This document shows positions 33,931-43,015 of a stretch of 64,000 nucleotides of DNA, piece by piece (the stretch's first letter is position 1; each line of letters opens with the position of its first letter). Origin of the DNA: Puia dinghuensis. GTDB lineage: Bacteria; Bacteroidota; Bacteroidia; Chitinophagales; Chitinophagaceae. The stretch is taken from positions 682,001 to 746,000 of the forward strand of contig NZ_BMJC01000005.1 of NCBI RefSeq assembly GCF_014642875.1, written 5' to 3'. The notes under the pieces are model-generated. The model saw nothing but the letters and a program-made list of their open reading frames with translations, was not told the DNA's origin and made no database searches. The position numbers and the translations under genes are program-made.

Positions 33931-35397
33931 TTACTTATAATTCATCTTAGTCAAAATAAAATCTGCCGCATCCTTCGTCAACTCCAACACCGGCTTCGGA
34001 TAAACCCCGATAAAAACGATCATCACCACAATCACTCCAAGCGCCACCTTCTCATTCAACCGGATATCCACCGCCTTCTCCGTCAGCGCATTCGTCTTGC
34101 CATAGAACACCCCCTGGATCATCTTCAACGTATACACCGCCGACAAGATCACCGACAACATCGCCACCGCCGTAAACACCACATTATACTGCGTTGCAGT
34201 GGAAGTGAACACCCCGCTGAACAGCAGAAACTCCCCGACAAACGCATTGGTCAACGGCAACGCCACATTCGCCAGCGCAACGATCACCAGCAATATCGCC
34301 AGACCCGGCGCCTTCGTCGCCAGCCCGCCCAATTGGGAGATCTTCCTCGTCCCAAACTGCCGCTCTATCAGGTCGACGACTATCCACATCCCCAGTATAT
34401 TGATCCCGTGATTGAACATCTGGATCATCACCCCCTGCATCCCGCTCTGATCCGTCGCAAAGATCGCCAGCGCCATCAGGCCAACGTGCGCGATCGAAGA
34501 ATAAGCCACCAGCCGCTTCAGATCGTCCTGCTTCATCGCGATCAGCGACGCATAGACCATCCCGATGATACACGCAACACTCACCGTATCTCCCCAGGCC
34601 CAGGTGCCGATGGGCAGGACAGGCGCCAGCCAGCGGATCACCCCGAATACCCCCATCTTCACCATGATCGCACTCAGCACCATCGTCGTCGCGGTCGGCG
34701 ACTGCTCATACGTATCGGGCTGCCAGGTATGCAACGGCCATATCGGCATCTTTATCGCAAACGCCACAAACAGCAGCCAGAACACCCAGGTCTGATCGCT
34801 GTTCGAGATCGTCGACCGTAGCTTATAAAAGGACTCCATCGAGAAGCTATGATCCGGCGTATGGAAATAGAGCCAGATGATCCCGACCAGCATCAGCAGA
34901 CTCCCAACGAACGTATAAACAAAGAATTTGAACGTAGCCGCGATCCGCCGCTCTCCGCCCCACTGGGAGCAAAGGAAATACACGGGGATCAGCGCCAGCT
35001 CCCAGAAGAAGTAGAACAACAACGCATCCGTCGCCACGAATACCCCCAGCAGACCCGCCTGTGACAACAACATCAGCGCGTAAAAATTCCACGCCCGTTT
35101 GTACTGATCCCGCCACGTGGCGATAAAGATCAGCGGGAAGCTCACCGCCGTCAGCAGGCTCAGGATAAGGCTAAGCCCGTCCAGGCCCACGGCAAACCGG
35201 CTTCCGAGATCTGGCAGCCATTCGACATTGGCTTGCAAAAGCGGACTCGTCTTGTCAACACCCACGCCCCACAACGTAACGGCAAGCGTCACCAGGGACG
35301 ACAACAACGCCCAGCCCCGGGCCGTTTTCTCACTTCGGAGAAAGAACCCCAAAAGCCCGGACACCAGCGGAATGACGATCAGTAGAACAGGAATCAT
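33931..35397 (-). CDS. nuoM: NADH-quinone oxidoreductase subunit M
   Basis: This is the second antiporter-like proton-pumping subunit of complex I (488 residues). Diagnostic segments are FFWELALIPVYFLCSQWGGE (conserved Glu), KMPIWPLHTWQPDTYEQSPT and MKQDDLKRLVAYSSIAHVGL with its Lys. It lies 9 bases after nuoL and 3 bases before nuoN. No anomalies. Confidence 0.97.
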   Translation of the reverse strand: MIPVLLIVIPLVSGLLGFFLRSEKTARGWALLSSLVTLAVTLWGVGVDKTSPLLQANVEWLPDLGSRFAVGLDGLSLILSLLTAVSFPLIFIATWRDQYKRAWNFYALMLLSQAGLLGVFVATDALLFYFFWELALIPVYFLCSQWGGERRIAATFKFFVYTFVGSLLMLVGIIWLYFHTPDHSFSMESFYKLRSTISNSDQTWVFWLLFVAFAIKMPIWPLHTWQPDTYEQSPTATTMVLSAIMVKMGVFGVIRWLAPVLPIGTWAWGDTVSVACIIGMVYASLIAMKQDDLKRLVAYSSIAHVGLMALAIFATDQSGMQGVMIQMFNHGINILGMWIVVDLIERQFGTRKISQLGGLATKAPGLAILLVIVALANVALPLTNAFVGEFLLFSGVFTSTATQYNVVFTAVAMLSVILSAVYTLKMIQGVFYGKTNALTEKAVDIRLNEKVALGVIVVMIVFIGVYPKPVLELTKDAADFILTKMNYK

Positions 35398-35406
35398 AAA
35401 TATCTT

Positions 35407-37323
35407 TTAATGTCCAACAACAGCCTTTGTAACAGTACCACTTCCACCTGAGAACAACTCTACTAAAAATAAAATAAGGATACCCAGCACCATCAACAGC
35501 ACATACCCCCCAACCTGCCCGCTCTGCAACAACCGCAGCTGGCGGCTGCCATACTGCACAAGCCGGCCAACCCCATTCACAATGCCATCGACAATATTTT
35601 TATCAAAGAACACCAGAAACTGCGCAAGCAGGTCCAGCGGCCGGACAATCATCGCATTATAGAACTCATCCACATACCACTTGTTGGCCAACACCTTCCC
35701 AAAACCCGTCGGCTCGCCCAACTCGGGTTTCTTGCTAAACCGGGCCCACGCTCCAATACTCCCTATCAACGCCAGCACCACGGATGTCGCGATCAGCCCC
35801 CACTCCGTCCCCGAAGCCAGCTCAGCGCCCGTTCCTTCACCGACCACCGGCCCGAGAAACTTCGCCAGCCAATGTGCATTCGGCGCGATCACCGCGGGGA
35901 TCCCCACAAAACCACCTACAACAGAGAGTATAGCCAGCACCCACAGCGGAATGGTCATCGCCGCCGGGCTCTCATGCAGGTGGTGTTCCTGCTCATGCGT
36001 CCCGCGGAACTTCCCTCCAAAGGTCATGGCAAACAGGCGGAACATATAAAAAGCCGTCAGCAGCGCGGTAAACACGCCTACGGCATAATAAACCGGGTTC
36101 TTCGCATACGCCGCCGTCAGTATCTCATCTTTCGAAAAGAATCCCGCGAACGGCGGGATACCCGCAATGGCGATACATCCGATAAAGAACGTTCCCGTCG
36201 TTTGCGGCAGCGCCTTGCGCAGGCCGCCCATCTTCCGGATATCCTGCTCCCCTCCCATGGCATGGATCACCGAGCCCGCACCAAGGAACAACAACGCCTT
36301 GAAGAAGGCGTGTGTCATCACATGAAATACAGCGCCTGTGTAGGCGCCGACGCCAAGCCCGAGGAACATATAACCCAGCTGACTCACCGTCGAATAAGCC
36401 AGAACCTTCTTAATATCATTTTGCTTCAGCGCTATCGTCGCCGCCAGTAATGCCGTCGCCAGACCGATCACCGCGACCACCGTCTGCGTCACCGGCGCCA
36501 GATCGTATAGGACATGGCTTCGGGCGATCATATAGATCCCCGCCGTCACCATCGTAGCAGCATGGATCAAGGCAGACACGGGGGTCGGACCCGCCATCGC
36601 ATCCGGCAACCACGTGTACAACGGTATCTGTGCCGACTTACCCGTCGCGCCCACAAAGAGCAACAGCGTTATCACCGTTGCAGCACCCGTAGACAAGGTC
36701 GACGCCTTCCCAAACACCTCATCAAAGCTCACCGACCCAAACTTGTTCACCATGTAAAATATCGCGATCAGGAAAGCCACGTCACCGATCCGGTTCATGA
36801 TAAACGCCTTCCTCGCGGCATCATCATAATCCGTGTTTTGAAACCAGTAGCCGATCAGCAGGTACGAACAAAGACCTACACCTTCCCAACCGATGAAAAG
36901 AATAATAAAATTCGCGCCCAGCACCAGCAGCAGCATCGAGAAAACGAACAGGTTTAGATAGGAAAAATACCGCGCAAACTGCGGGGCATTCTCTTCGTGC
37001 ATATACGCCGTGGAATACAAGTGGATCAGAAAACCGACACCCGTAATGATCAGTAAGAACAAGGCCGAGAGTGAATCCACCTGGAAAGCAAACGGGATCG
37101 ACAGTTTGCCCACGCTGATAAAGTCGAACAAGGTCACCACCACCGGTTGGAAGCCCTCCTGGCGCACCTCGCCAAAGATCAACAAGCTAACCACAAACGC
37201 CCCCAGCACCGTACCGCTCCCGATGATCCCGGTCAGCGATTTGGATAATTGATTCCTGAAGAGCCCATTGATCAGAAATCCAGCAAGGGGCAACGCAGGC
37301 ACCAGCCAAACTAATTGTGTCAT
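35407..37323 (-). CDS. nuoL: NADH-quinone oxidoreductase subunit L
   Basis: This is the distal and largest antiporter-like subunit of complex I (638 residues), with the long lateral helix at its C-terminal end. Features: FIGWEGVGLCSYLLIGYWFQ, TGKSAQIPLYTWLPDAMAGP and LKQNDIKKVLAYSTVSQLGY. A long spacer of 57 bases with a strong hairpin separates it from nuoK, the longest break in this half of the operon. Confidence 0.97.
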   Translation of the reverse strand: MTQLVWLVPALPLAGFLINGLFRNQLSKSLTGIIGSGTVLGAFVVSLLIFGEVRQEGFQPVVVTLFDFISVGKLSIPFAFQVDSLSALFLLIITGVGFLIHLYSTAYMHEENAPQFARYFSYLNLFVFSMLLLVLGANFIILFIGWEGVGLCSYLLIGYWFQNTDYDDAARKAFIMNRIGDVAFLIAIFYMVNKFGSVSFDEVFGKASTLSTGAATVITLLLFVGATGKSAQIPLYTWLPDAMAGPTPVSALIHAATMVTAGIYMIARSHVLYDLAPVTQTVVAVIGLATALLAATIALKQNDIKKVLAYSTVSQLGYMFLGLGVGAYTGAVFHVMTHAFFKALLFLGAGSVIHAMGGEQDIRKMGGLRKALPQTTGTFFIGCIAIAGIPPFAGFFSKDEILTAAYAKNPVYYAVGVFTALLTAFYMFRLFAMTFGGKFRGTHEQEHHLHESPAAMTIPLWVLAILSVVGGFVGIPAVIAPNAHWLAKFLGPVVGEGTGAELASGTEWGLIATSVVLALIGSIGAWARFSKKPELGEPTGFGKVLANKWYVDEFYNAMIVRPLDLLAQFLVFFDKNIVDGIVNGVGRLVQYGSRQLRLLQSGQVGGYVLLMVLGILILFLVELFSGGSGTVTKAVVGH

Positions 37324-37341
37324 ATATGTTTTAATCTATTT

Positions 37342-37379
37342 CCCCTGCGCCCCGGCTTCGCCGGGGCCGCAGCCAGGGG
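37342..37379 (-). other. GC-rich hairpin in the nuoK-nuoL spacer
   Basis: CCCCGGC (37350-37356) and GCCGGGG (37360-37366) pair around TTC. The stem is extended by TGCG/CGCA and CCCC/GGGG with small bulges. There is no T-run on the minus strand, so it is more likely an mRNA stability or processing element than a terminator. Confidence 0.6.
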
Positions 37380-37380
37380 T

Positions 37381-37710
37381 CTAATGTTTCAAACGATTCA
37401 GGAAATTCACGTCTATCGAATGCGTATTCCGGTACATCATCACGATGATGGCCAGCCCCACACTCACCTCCGCCGCCGCTACCACCATGATAAAGAAGAC
37501 GAACAACTGCGCGTCGATACCCGCACTGGGCATAGCGGCAGACATCGCATGGTAATGCATCTTCGAGAAAGCCACCAGCAGCAGGTTCACCGCATTCAGC
37601 ATCAATTCCACGCACATGAAGATAATAATCGCATTACGGCGCGTCAGCACACCGGCCACCCCGATGCAAAACAACGCCACAGACAGGAAAATATAGTAGT
37701 TTATCGGCAT
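37381..37710 (-). CDS. nuoK: NADH-quinone oxidoreductase subunit K
   Basis: A 109-residue protein with three membrane helices and the two conserved membrane Glu residues expected in NuoK ([35 protein letters not shown]). It is part of the proton-translocating E-channel next to NuoJ and NuoN. It follows nuoJ by 8 bases. Confidence 0.96.
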   Translation of the reverse strand: MPINYYIFLSVALFCIGVAGVLTRRNAIIIFMCVELMLNAVNLLLVAFSKMHYHAMSAAMPSAGIDAQLFVFFIMVVAAAEVSVGLAIIVMMYRNTHSIDVNFLNRLKH

Positions 37711-37718
37711 AGTAAAAA

Positions 37719-38261
37719 TTAGCCCCCGTACTTCTGCGAACCCAGGGTCGTCTTGTCTTCTTCCGCCTTCTTACCAATCACCACAACCCCCACCATCGCA
37801 CTAAGGAACAACACGCTCGAGATCTCGAACGGAACAACATAATCCTTGAACAACACCAGACCCAGATTATGGATAAGCCCGATATCCCCCTTACCCATCT
37901 CCGCCATCTGCGCCTTCAGATCGGCCTTCTTCAACGCCGCCACCAGCACCAGCAGCAACGCTCCGCCCGTTACGACCCCCGCGATCTTCAGCCACCTGTT
38001 CTTCTGCGGCTCCGTATCCGCGTTCAGGTTCATCAACATAAAGACGAAAAGGAAAAGCACCATGATGGCGCCGGCATAGACGATCAGGTTCACTATCGCT
38101 AAAAACTGCGCATCCAGCAGAATATAATGGCCCGAGATCGCCACAAAAACAACGATCAGCCACAGCACACTGTGTACGGGGTTCTTGCTCGTCACCACCA
38201 GTATCGCGCCAAGGATAGCCAGTATGCTTAAAAACCAGAACAATAGTTGCGTAGTACCCAT
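37719..38261 (-). CDS. nuoJ: NADH-quinone oxidoreductase subunit J
   Basis: A 180-residue membrane subunit with five helices. The conserved Tyr/Gly helix is present ([20 protein letters not shown]), which includes the pi-bulge region, and [20 protein letters not shown] closes the membrane part. It bridges NuoH/NuoA to NuoK. It is preceded by a 46-base spacer with two small hairpins. Confidence 0.95.
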   Translation of the reverse strand: MGTTQLLFWFLSILAILGAILVVTSKNPVHSVLWLIVVFVAISGHYILLDAQFLAIVNLIVYAGAIMVLFLFVFMLMNLNADTEPQKNRWLKIAGVVTGGALLLVLVAALKKADLKAQMAEMGKGDIGLIHNLGLVLFKDYVVPFEISSVLFLSAMVGVVVIGKKAEEDKTTLGSQKYGG

Positions 38262-38277
38262 ATAAAATTTTATGTCT

Positions 38278-38304
38278 GACCTTCGGTCGATCCGCTTCCA
38301 GCGG
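38278..38304 (-). other. Two small hairpins in the nuoI-nuoJ spacer
   Basis: GACC-TTC-GGTC (38278-38288) and CCGCT-TCC-AGCGG (38292-38304) lie back to back between nuoI and nuoJ. Both have 3-base loops. They may affect mRNA decay or translation; no T-run follows. Confidence 0.45.
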
Positions 38305-38307
38305 CTC

Positions 38308-38844
38308 CTAATGTCTTTGTCCTTTTGCCTTTGCGTACTCTTCCGGCTGCGTCACCGGATCGGGAATCAGCAGCTCATCCTTCCCATAAATAAACCCTTT
38401 CCGCGTATAGTTCGACGGAGCAAACGTCTCCGACAAATAGATCGCATCCTTCGGACAGGCCTCTTCACAAAGGCCGCAGAAAATACACCGCAGCATATTG
38501 ATCTCATACTTCGCCGCATACTTCTCCTCCCGGTACAGGTTCTCCTCGCCGGGCAGCCGCTCAGCCGCCTCCATGGTGATCGCCTCGGCAGGACAGGCTA
38601 CAGCACAAAGCCCGCAGGCCGTACACCGCTCACGACCCTGCTCATCCCGGTTCAACACATGCAATCCGCGGAAGACAGGGCTAAAAGGCCGCTGCTTCTC
38701 CGGATAATTCACCGTGGGCTTCTTCTTGAACATATGCCCGAAGGTGATCGACATCCCCTTCGCTATCGCCGGGAGATACATCTTCTCCCACATCGTCATC
38801 GGCTTGCGGTCAACCGCTTTCGCCCGGCTCGTTAATGGTTGCAT
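38308..38844 (-). CDS. nuoI: NADH-quinone oxidoreductase subunit I
   Basis: This ferredoxin-like subunit carries two [4Fe-4S] clusters (N6a, N6b) in CTACGLCAVACP and CIFCGLCEEACP. It transfers electrons from NuoG to NuoB. At 178 residues it is normal, with the N-terminal amphipathic helix that docks on the membrane arm (MTMWEKMYLPAIAKGMSITF). Confidence 0.96.
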   Translation of the reverse strand: MQPLTSRAKAVDRKPMTMWEKMYLPAIAKGMSITFGHMFKKKPTVNYPEKQRPFSPVFRGLHVLNRDEQGRERCTACGLCAVACPAEAITMEAAERLPGEENLYREEKYAAKYEINMLRCIFCGLCEEACPKDAIYLSETFAPSNYTRKGFIYGKDELLIPDPVTQPEEYAKAKGQRH

Positions 38845-38897
38845 ATAATTAGTTTAACGTTCGCAAAAGTATTTTTCTCGTTTCAATCCACCAACTT

Positions 38898-39956
38898 TTA
38901 TCCGCGCCATAGCACAATCGCCCCCGTCGCCAGCATATTGAACAACGCCAGCGGAATAAGCACATGCCACCCCAATTTCATCAACTGATCATATCTAAAC
39001 CTCGGAATCGTCCAGCGCACCCACATAAAGAAGAAGATAAAGATGATGATCTTCGCAAACAGACTCACTATCTGTAAGATCGCCACCGGGTTCTGCCCGA
39101 TATGCTGTGCCAGCGTAGCATCATTCACAAACGGAATATCATATCCACCCCAATACAACGTCGCCATCACGGCGCTGCTCACAAACATATTGACATACTC
39201 GGCAAAGAGATAGAATCCCAGTTTCATCGAAGAATACTCCAGGTGATATCCCATGTTCAATTCACTCTCGGCCTCCGACAGGTCGAACGGCGTCCGGTTA
39301 CACTCTGCAAAAGCGCAGATAAGAAAGATCAGGAAGCCCAACGGCTGCACCAGCACGTAATAATAATGCGCTTGTTGCTGCTCCACGATCGTTCGCAGGC
39401 TCAGCGACCCGCTGATCATCAGCAATGCAATGATGGACAAGCCCATCGCCAGCTCATACGAGATGATCTGCGACGCGCCCCGGATGGCCGCCAGCAGGGA
39501 GAATTTGTTATTGGACGCCCAACCCCCGATCATGATCCCATACACCCCCATGCTCACCACACCGAATATATACAGGATGCCGATGTTGACATCCGCAATC
39601 TGCATCGAAATATCCCGGCCCCAAAGATGGAAATGGCTGCTCCACGGCACCACGGCGCTCGTCATCATCGCCGTCAGCATCGCCAGACCCGGACCCAGTA
39701 CAAAGAGGAAGCGGCTCGAACTCAGCGGAACGATCTCCTCCTTCATAAAGAGCTTCAACCCGTCGGCCAGGGGCTGCAAAATACCCCCCGGACCCGCCCG
39801 GTTCGGCCCCCGCCGGTCCTGCATAAAAGCCGCTACCTTCCGTTCGCCCCAGGTCTCATACATCGCGACCAGCAGCGACACACTGATAATGATCAATATC
39901 AGCACAGCCTTCTCTAACAATAAAGCCCAATCAAAAGCCAGTAACGTTAAATGCAT
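38898..39956 (-). CDS. nuoH: NADH-quinone oxidoreductase subunit H
   Basis: This membrane subunit forms the quinone-entry site. Family motifs are TWGERKVAAFMQDRRGPNRA, GPGGILQPLADGLKLFMKEE and CNRTPFDLSEAESELNMGYH. The ATG at 39956 (MHLTLL) gives 352 residues and follows the nuoG stop by 2 bases; a TTG at 39962 would give a short overlap instead. No anomalies. Confidence 0.96.
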   Translation of the reverse strand: MHLTLLAFDWALLLEKAVLILIIISVSLLVAMYETWGERKVAAFMQDRRGPNRAGPGGILQPLADGLKLFMKEEIVPLSSSRFLFVLGPGLAMLTAMMTSAVVPWSSHFHLWGRDISMQIADVNIGILYIFGVVSMGVYGIMIGGWASNNKFSLLAAIRGASQIISYELAMGLSIIALLMISGSLSLRTIVEQQQAHYYYVLVQPLGFLIFLICAFAECNRTPFDLSEAESELNMGYHLEYSSMKLGFYLFAEYVNMFVSSAVMATLYWGGYDIPFVNDATLAQHIGQNPVAILQIVSLFAKIIIFIFFFMWVRWTIPRFRYDQLMKLGWHVLIPLALFNMLATGAIVLWRG

Positions 39957-39958
39957 TA

Positions 39959-41050
39959 TCAATCATTTTTAAAATCCGTGGAATGTGCAGGCCCCTCGAT
40001 CTTCGACAAATCTATATCCGGTCTATTGACTTCACTCACCGAATGAATATCCATCAGCAGTTTCGGCTTCCGTCCATCCAGCACATCGTACAACACCTCT
40101 TGCGGCCGCTGAACCCCGACATAATGGCCCTGCGAAATAACACTGTGCCGGCTCACCTTCGTCGGACCCTCGATCGTCCAATCGCTCGTCTTCTTTTTTT
40201 CGAAGCGGCACTCGTTACAGATCCAATCCTCGACTTCGCCCCACTGATCCTTGCGGGCCGTGACGCGGAAAACCTCATCGCCCCGGTACCAAAGAGTTAC
40301 CTTTCCCTTGCAACCCGGGTGGTTACAATCGCGATGCGCATCCACGGGCTTGAGGAACCATACCCGGTTCTTGAACCGGAAGGTCTTATCCGTCAACGCC
40401 CCCACCGGGCAAACATCGATGATATTACCGATAAAATCATTGTCCAATGATTGATGGATGTAGGTCGCAATTTCCGAATGGTCGCCCCGGTCCAACACCC
40501 CATGCACCCGCTTGTTCGTCAGCTGATCGGCCGTAAACACACAGCGATAGCAAAGGATACACCGCGTCATATGTAATTGGATATACGGACCAAGATCGTG
40601 CTTCTCGAACGTCCGGCGGGCAAACTCATACCTGGTGCCCGGCCTGCCGTTCTCATAACTAAGGTCCTGCAGGTGGCACTCGCCCGCCTGGTCACAGATC
40701 GGGCAGTCCAGCGGGTGGTTGATCAGCAGCATCTCGACAACCCCGTTACGCGCATCGATCACCTTCTCGCTTGTGATATTCTTCACCACCATCCCGTCCA
40801 TCACATTCGTGCGGCAGGAAGCCACCAGTTTCGGCATCGGCCGCGGGTCCGCCGTGCTACCCGCTGCTACCTCCACCAGACAGGTCCGGCACTTTCCGCC
40901 GGTACCCTTCAGCTTCGAATAATAACACATCGCCGGCGGCGCCACATCTCCCCCGATCTTCCGGGCCGCCTGCAAAATGCTCGTCCCCGGCTCCACTTCT
41001 ACCGTGATATTGTCGATCGTTACCTTCAATAATTTCTTTTCTTCAGCCAT
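39959..41050 (-). CDS. nuoG: NADH-quinone oxidoreductase subunit G, short form (363 aa)
   Basis: The N-terminus is a [2Fe-2S] domain (CYYSKLKGTGGKCRTCLVEV). The [4Fe-4S] motifs HPLDCPICDQAGECHLQD and CILCYRC follow, then a further CNHPGC ... WICNECR segment that resembles the start of the molybdopterin-type domain. The large C-terminal molybdopterin-like domain of E. coli NuoG (about 900 residues) is absent; the gene ends at 363 residues. This short form is usual in Bacteroidota as far as I recall, so it is probably functional and not truncated. It carries electrons from NuoE/F to NuoI. Confidence 0.93.
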   Translation of the reverse strand: MAEEKKLLKVTIDNITVEVEPGTSILQAARKIGGDVAPPAMCYYSKLKGTGGKCRTCLVEVAAGSTADPRPMPKLVASCRTNVMDGMVVKNITSEKVIDARNGVVEMLLINHPLDCPICDQAGECHLQDLSYENGRPGTRYEFARRTFEKHDLGPYIQLHMTRCILCYRCVFTADQLTNKRVHGVLDRGDHSEIATYIHQSLDNDFIGNIIDVCPVGALTDKTFRFKNRVWFLKPVDAHRDCNHPGCKGKVTLWYRGDEVFRVTARKDQWGEVEDWICNECRFEKKKTSDWTIEGPTKVSRHSVISQGHYVGVQRPQEVLYDVLDGRKPKLLMDIHSVSEVNRPDIDLSKIEGPAHSTDFKND

Positions 41051-41100
41051 GTTTATCTTTTTATAGCCTTGTCAAATCTTCATCGGGGCCAGCCCCCCAC

Positions 41101-42459
41101 CTACGCCGGTGTCGCAATTTCCAGCGGGTCCGCATAATGCGCCAACCCATAGTTGCGCACCAAACACTCCTGCGGGTTATCCACATGCCACTCGAACTCA
41201 TCCCGGAAATGCCGGATAGCCGCCGCAACAGGCCAGGCCGCCGCATCCCCCAGCGGACAGATCGTATTACCCTCTATCTTCCGCTGAATATCCCAAAGCA
41301 GATCAATATCACTCTTCTTCCCCTTCCCCGTGTCGATATTCTTAAGGATCTTCTCCATCCAGCCCGTCCCTTCCCGGCAGGGCGAACACTGCCCGCAGCT
41401 CTCATGCCGGTAGAAACGCGCCAGCGTCAGCGTATGCTTCACCACACACTGGTCTTCATCCAGCACGATAAAGCCACCCGACCCCATCATCGACCCCTTG
41501 GGAAACCCGCCATCGGAAAGGCTCTCATAATTCATCATCCGCTTCTCCCCCTTCACCGTCTTCAATAACAAATTCGCCGGCAGGATGGGAACCGACGATC
41601 CGCCCGGGATACAGGCCTTCAGCCTTTTCCCGTTAGCGATGCCGCCGCAATATTCATCCGAATAAATAAATTCTTCTACCGAGATCGTCATATCGATCTC
41701 ATACACGCCAGGCTTATTGATATTCCCGCACGCCGAGATCAGCTTCGTCCCCGTAGACTTGCCCACCCCGATCTTCGCATATTCTTCCCCGCCGATATTC
41801 ATGATCGGCACTACAGCCGCCAGCGTCTCCACATTGTTCACCACCGTCGGGCAATCCCAGGCGCCCCTCACAGCCGGGAACGGCGGCTTGATCCGCGGGT
41901 TACCCCGCTTGCCTTCCAGCGACTCGAGCAGCGCCGTCTCTTCGCCGCAAATATAGGCCCCTGCGCCCCGGTGTACATAGATCTCGCAGTCGAAGCCCGT
42001 TCCCAGGATATTTTTTCCCAGGAACCCAGCCGCCCGAGCCTCCGCTATCGCCTGTTCCAGGATATCGGGGATCCAGGCATACTCGCCCCGGATATAGATA
42101 TAGGTAGCCTTACTGCCAAGAGCATAAGACGAAACGATCAATCCTTCGATCAGCAGGTGCGGGAGGAATTCCATCAGATACCGGTCCTTGAACGTCCCCG
42201 GCTCGGACTCATCCGCATTACACACCAGGTAACGGGGAACACCCTCGGGTTTCGCAAGAAAACTCCACTTCATCCCTGTCGGAAAGCCCGCACCGCCACG
42301 ACCCCGCAACCCGCTCTTCTTCACCTCATCCGTCACCTGGTCGGGCGTCATATTCTTGAGGGCCTTCTCGACACTGGCATACCCACCCTCGCGCCGGTAC
42401 ACCTCGTACCCCCGGATCCCCGGGACATTCGCCTTCTCTAATAATAACTTCCTTGCCAT
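41101..42459 (-). CDS. nuoF: NADH-quinone oxidoreductase subunit F
   Basis: This is the NADH- and FMN-binding subunit. GLRGRGGAGFPTGMKWSFLA is the NADH site, and YICGEETALLESLEGKRGNP belongs to the FMN region. CGQCSPCREGTGWMEKIL with a later Cys (NTICPLGD) holds the N3 [4Fe-4S] cluster. The ATG at 42459 (MARKLLLEKANVPG, 452 residues) is chosen over an in-frame TTG at 42471. The presence of NuoE, F and G shows this complex I uses NADH directly. Confidence 0.97.
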   Translation of the reverse strand: MARKLLLEKANVPGIRGYEVYRREGGYASVEKALKNMTPDQVTDEVKKSGLRGRGGAGFPTGMKWSFLAKPEGVPRYLVCNADESEPGTFKDRYLMEFLPHLLIEGLIVSSYALGSKATYIYIRGEYAWIPDILEQAIAEARAAGFLGKNILGTGFDCEIYVHRGAGAYICGEETALLESLEGKRGNPRIKPPFPAVRGAWDCPTVVNNVETLAAVVPIMNIGGEEYAKIGVGKSTGTKLISACGNINKPGVYEIDMTISVEEFIYSDEYCGGIANGKRLKACIPGGSSVPILPANLLLKTVKGEKRMMNYESLSDGGFPKGSMMGSGGFIVLDEDQCVVKHTLTLARFYRHESCGQCSPCREGTGWMEKILKNIDTGKGKKSDIDLLWDIQRKIEGNTICPLGDAAAWPVAAAIRHFRDEFEWHVDNPQECLVRNYGLAHYADPLEIATPA

Positions 42460-42479
42460 AACAATTTTCAATTTATATA

Positions 42480-42500
42480 GCGCCGAGCGCAGCGAGGCGC
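42480..42500 (-). other. Hairpin in the nuoE-nuoF spacer
   Basis: GCGCC and GGCGC (42480-42484, 42496-42500) pair around an 11-base GC-rich loop in the 46-base gap between nuoE and nuoF. No T-run follows. It is the third intercistronic hairpin of this operon. Confidence 0.4.
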
Positions 42501-42505
42501 CTAAA

Positions 42506-43006
42506 CTAATTATTCGCCGCCGCGGTCCTCCGGCATTCTTCGATAATTTGATCCACCTTCTCCGGCGTCAGATGTTCCCGGAAATGTTTGCCCAGCTGCA
42601 TCATCGGAGCATACCCACAGGCGCCAAGACATTCCACCGTTTTCAGCGTAAACAACCCATCCGGCGTCGTCTCACCAACCCCGATCCCTAATTTCTTCTT
42701 GATATAGTCGATAATATCATCACTCCCGCGAAGCATACAGGGCCCAGTCTGGCAAACCTCGAACATATACCGGCCCACCGGCTTCAGGTTATACATCGAA
42801 TAGAAGGTCGCCACCTCATATACCTCTATAGGCTCCAGCTTGAGCAGGGTCGCAACATAATCCATCGTCTCCACACTCAGCCAACCTCCGAACTCTTCCT
42901 GTGCCAGATGCAGCACAGGCAGCAGGGCGCTCTTCTGCTTCCCCTCGGGATAGCGGCCGACAATCTCGTTCACCTTCTTTAGCTTCTCGTCTGAAAATTG
43001 TACCAT
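42506..43006 (-). CDS. nuoE: NADH-quinone oxidoreductase subunit E
   Basis: This thioredoxin-like [2Fe-2S] subunit (166 residues) ligates its cluster by VCQTGPCMLRG and ECLGACGYAPM. It works with NuoF at the NADH oxidation site. It follows nuoD by 9 bases. Length and motifs are normal. Confidence 0.96.
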   Translation of the reverse strand: MVQFSDEKLKKVNEIVGRYPEGKQKSALLPVLHLAQEEFGGWLSVETMDYVATLLKLEPIEVYEVATFYSMYNLKPVGRYMFEVCQTGPCMLRGSDDIIDYIKKKLGIGVGETTPDGLFTLKTVECLGACGYAPMMQLGKHFREHLTPEKVDQIIEECRRTAAANN

Positions 43007-43015
43007 AATAATATC

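Noticed and set aside
33403-34821. 472-residue His/Arg/Gln-rich plus-strand frame
   Set aside because: Antisense shadow of nuoM and nuoN; low-complexity composition.
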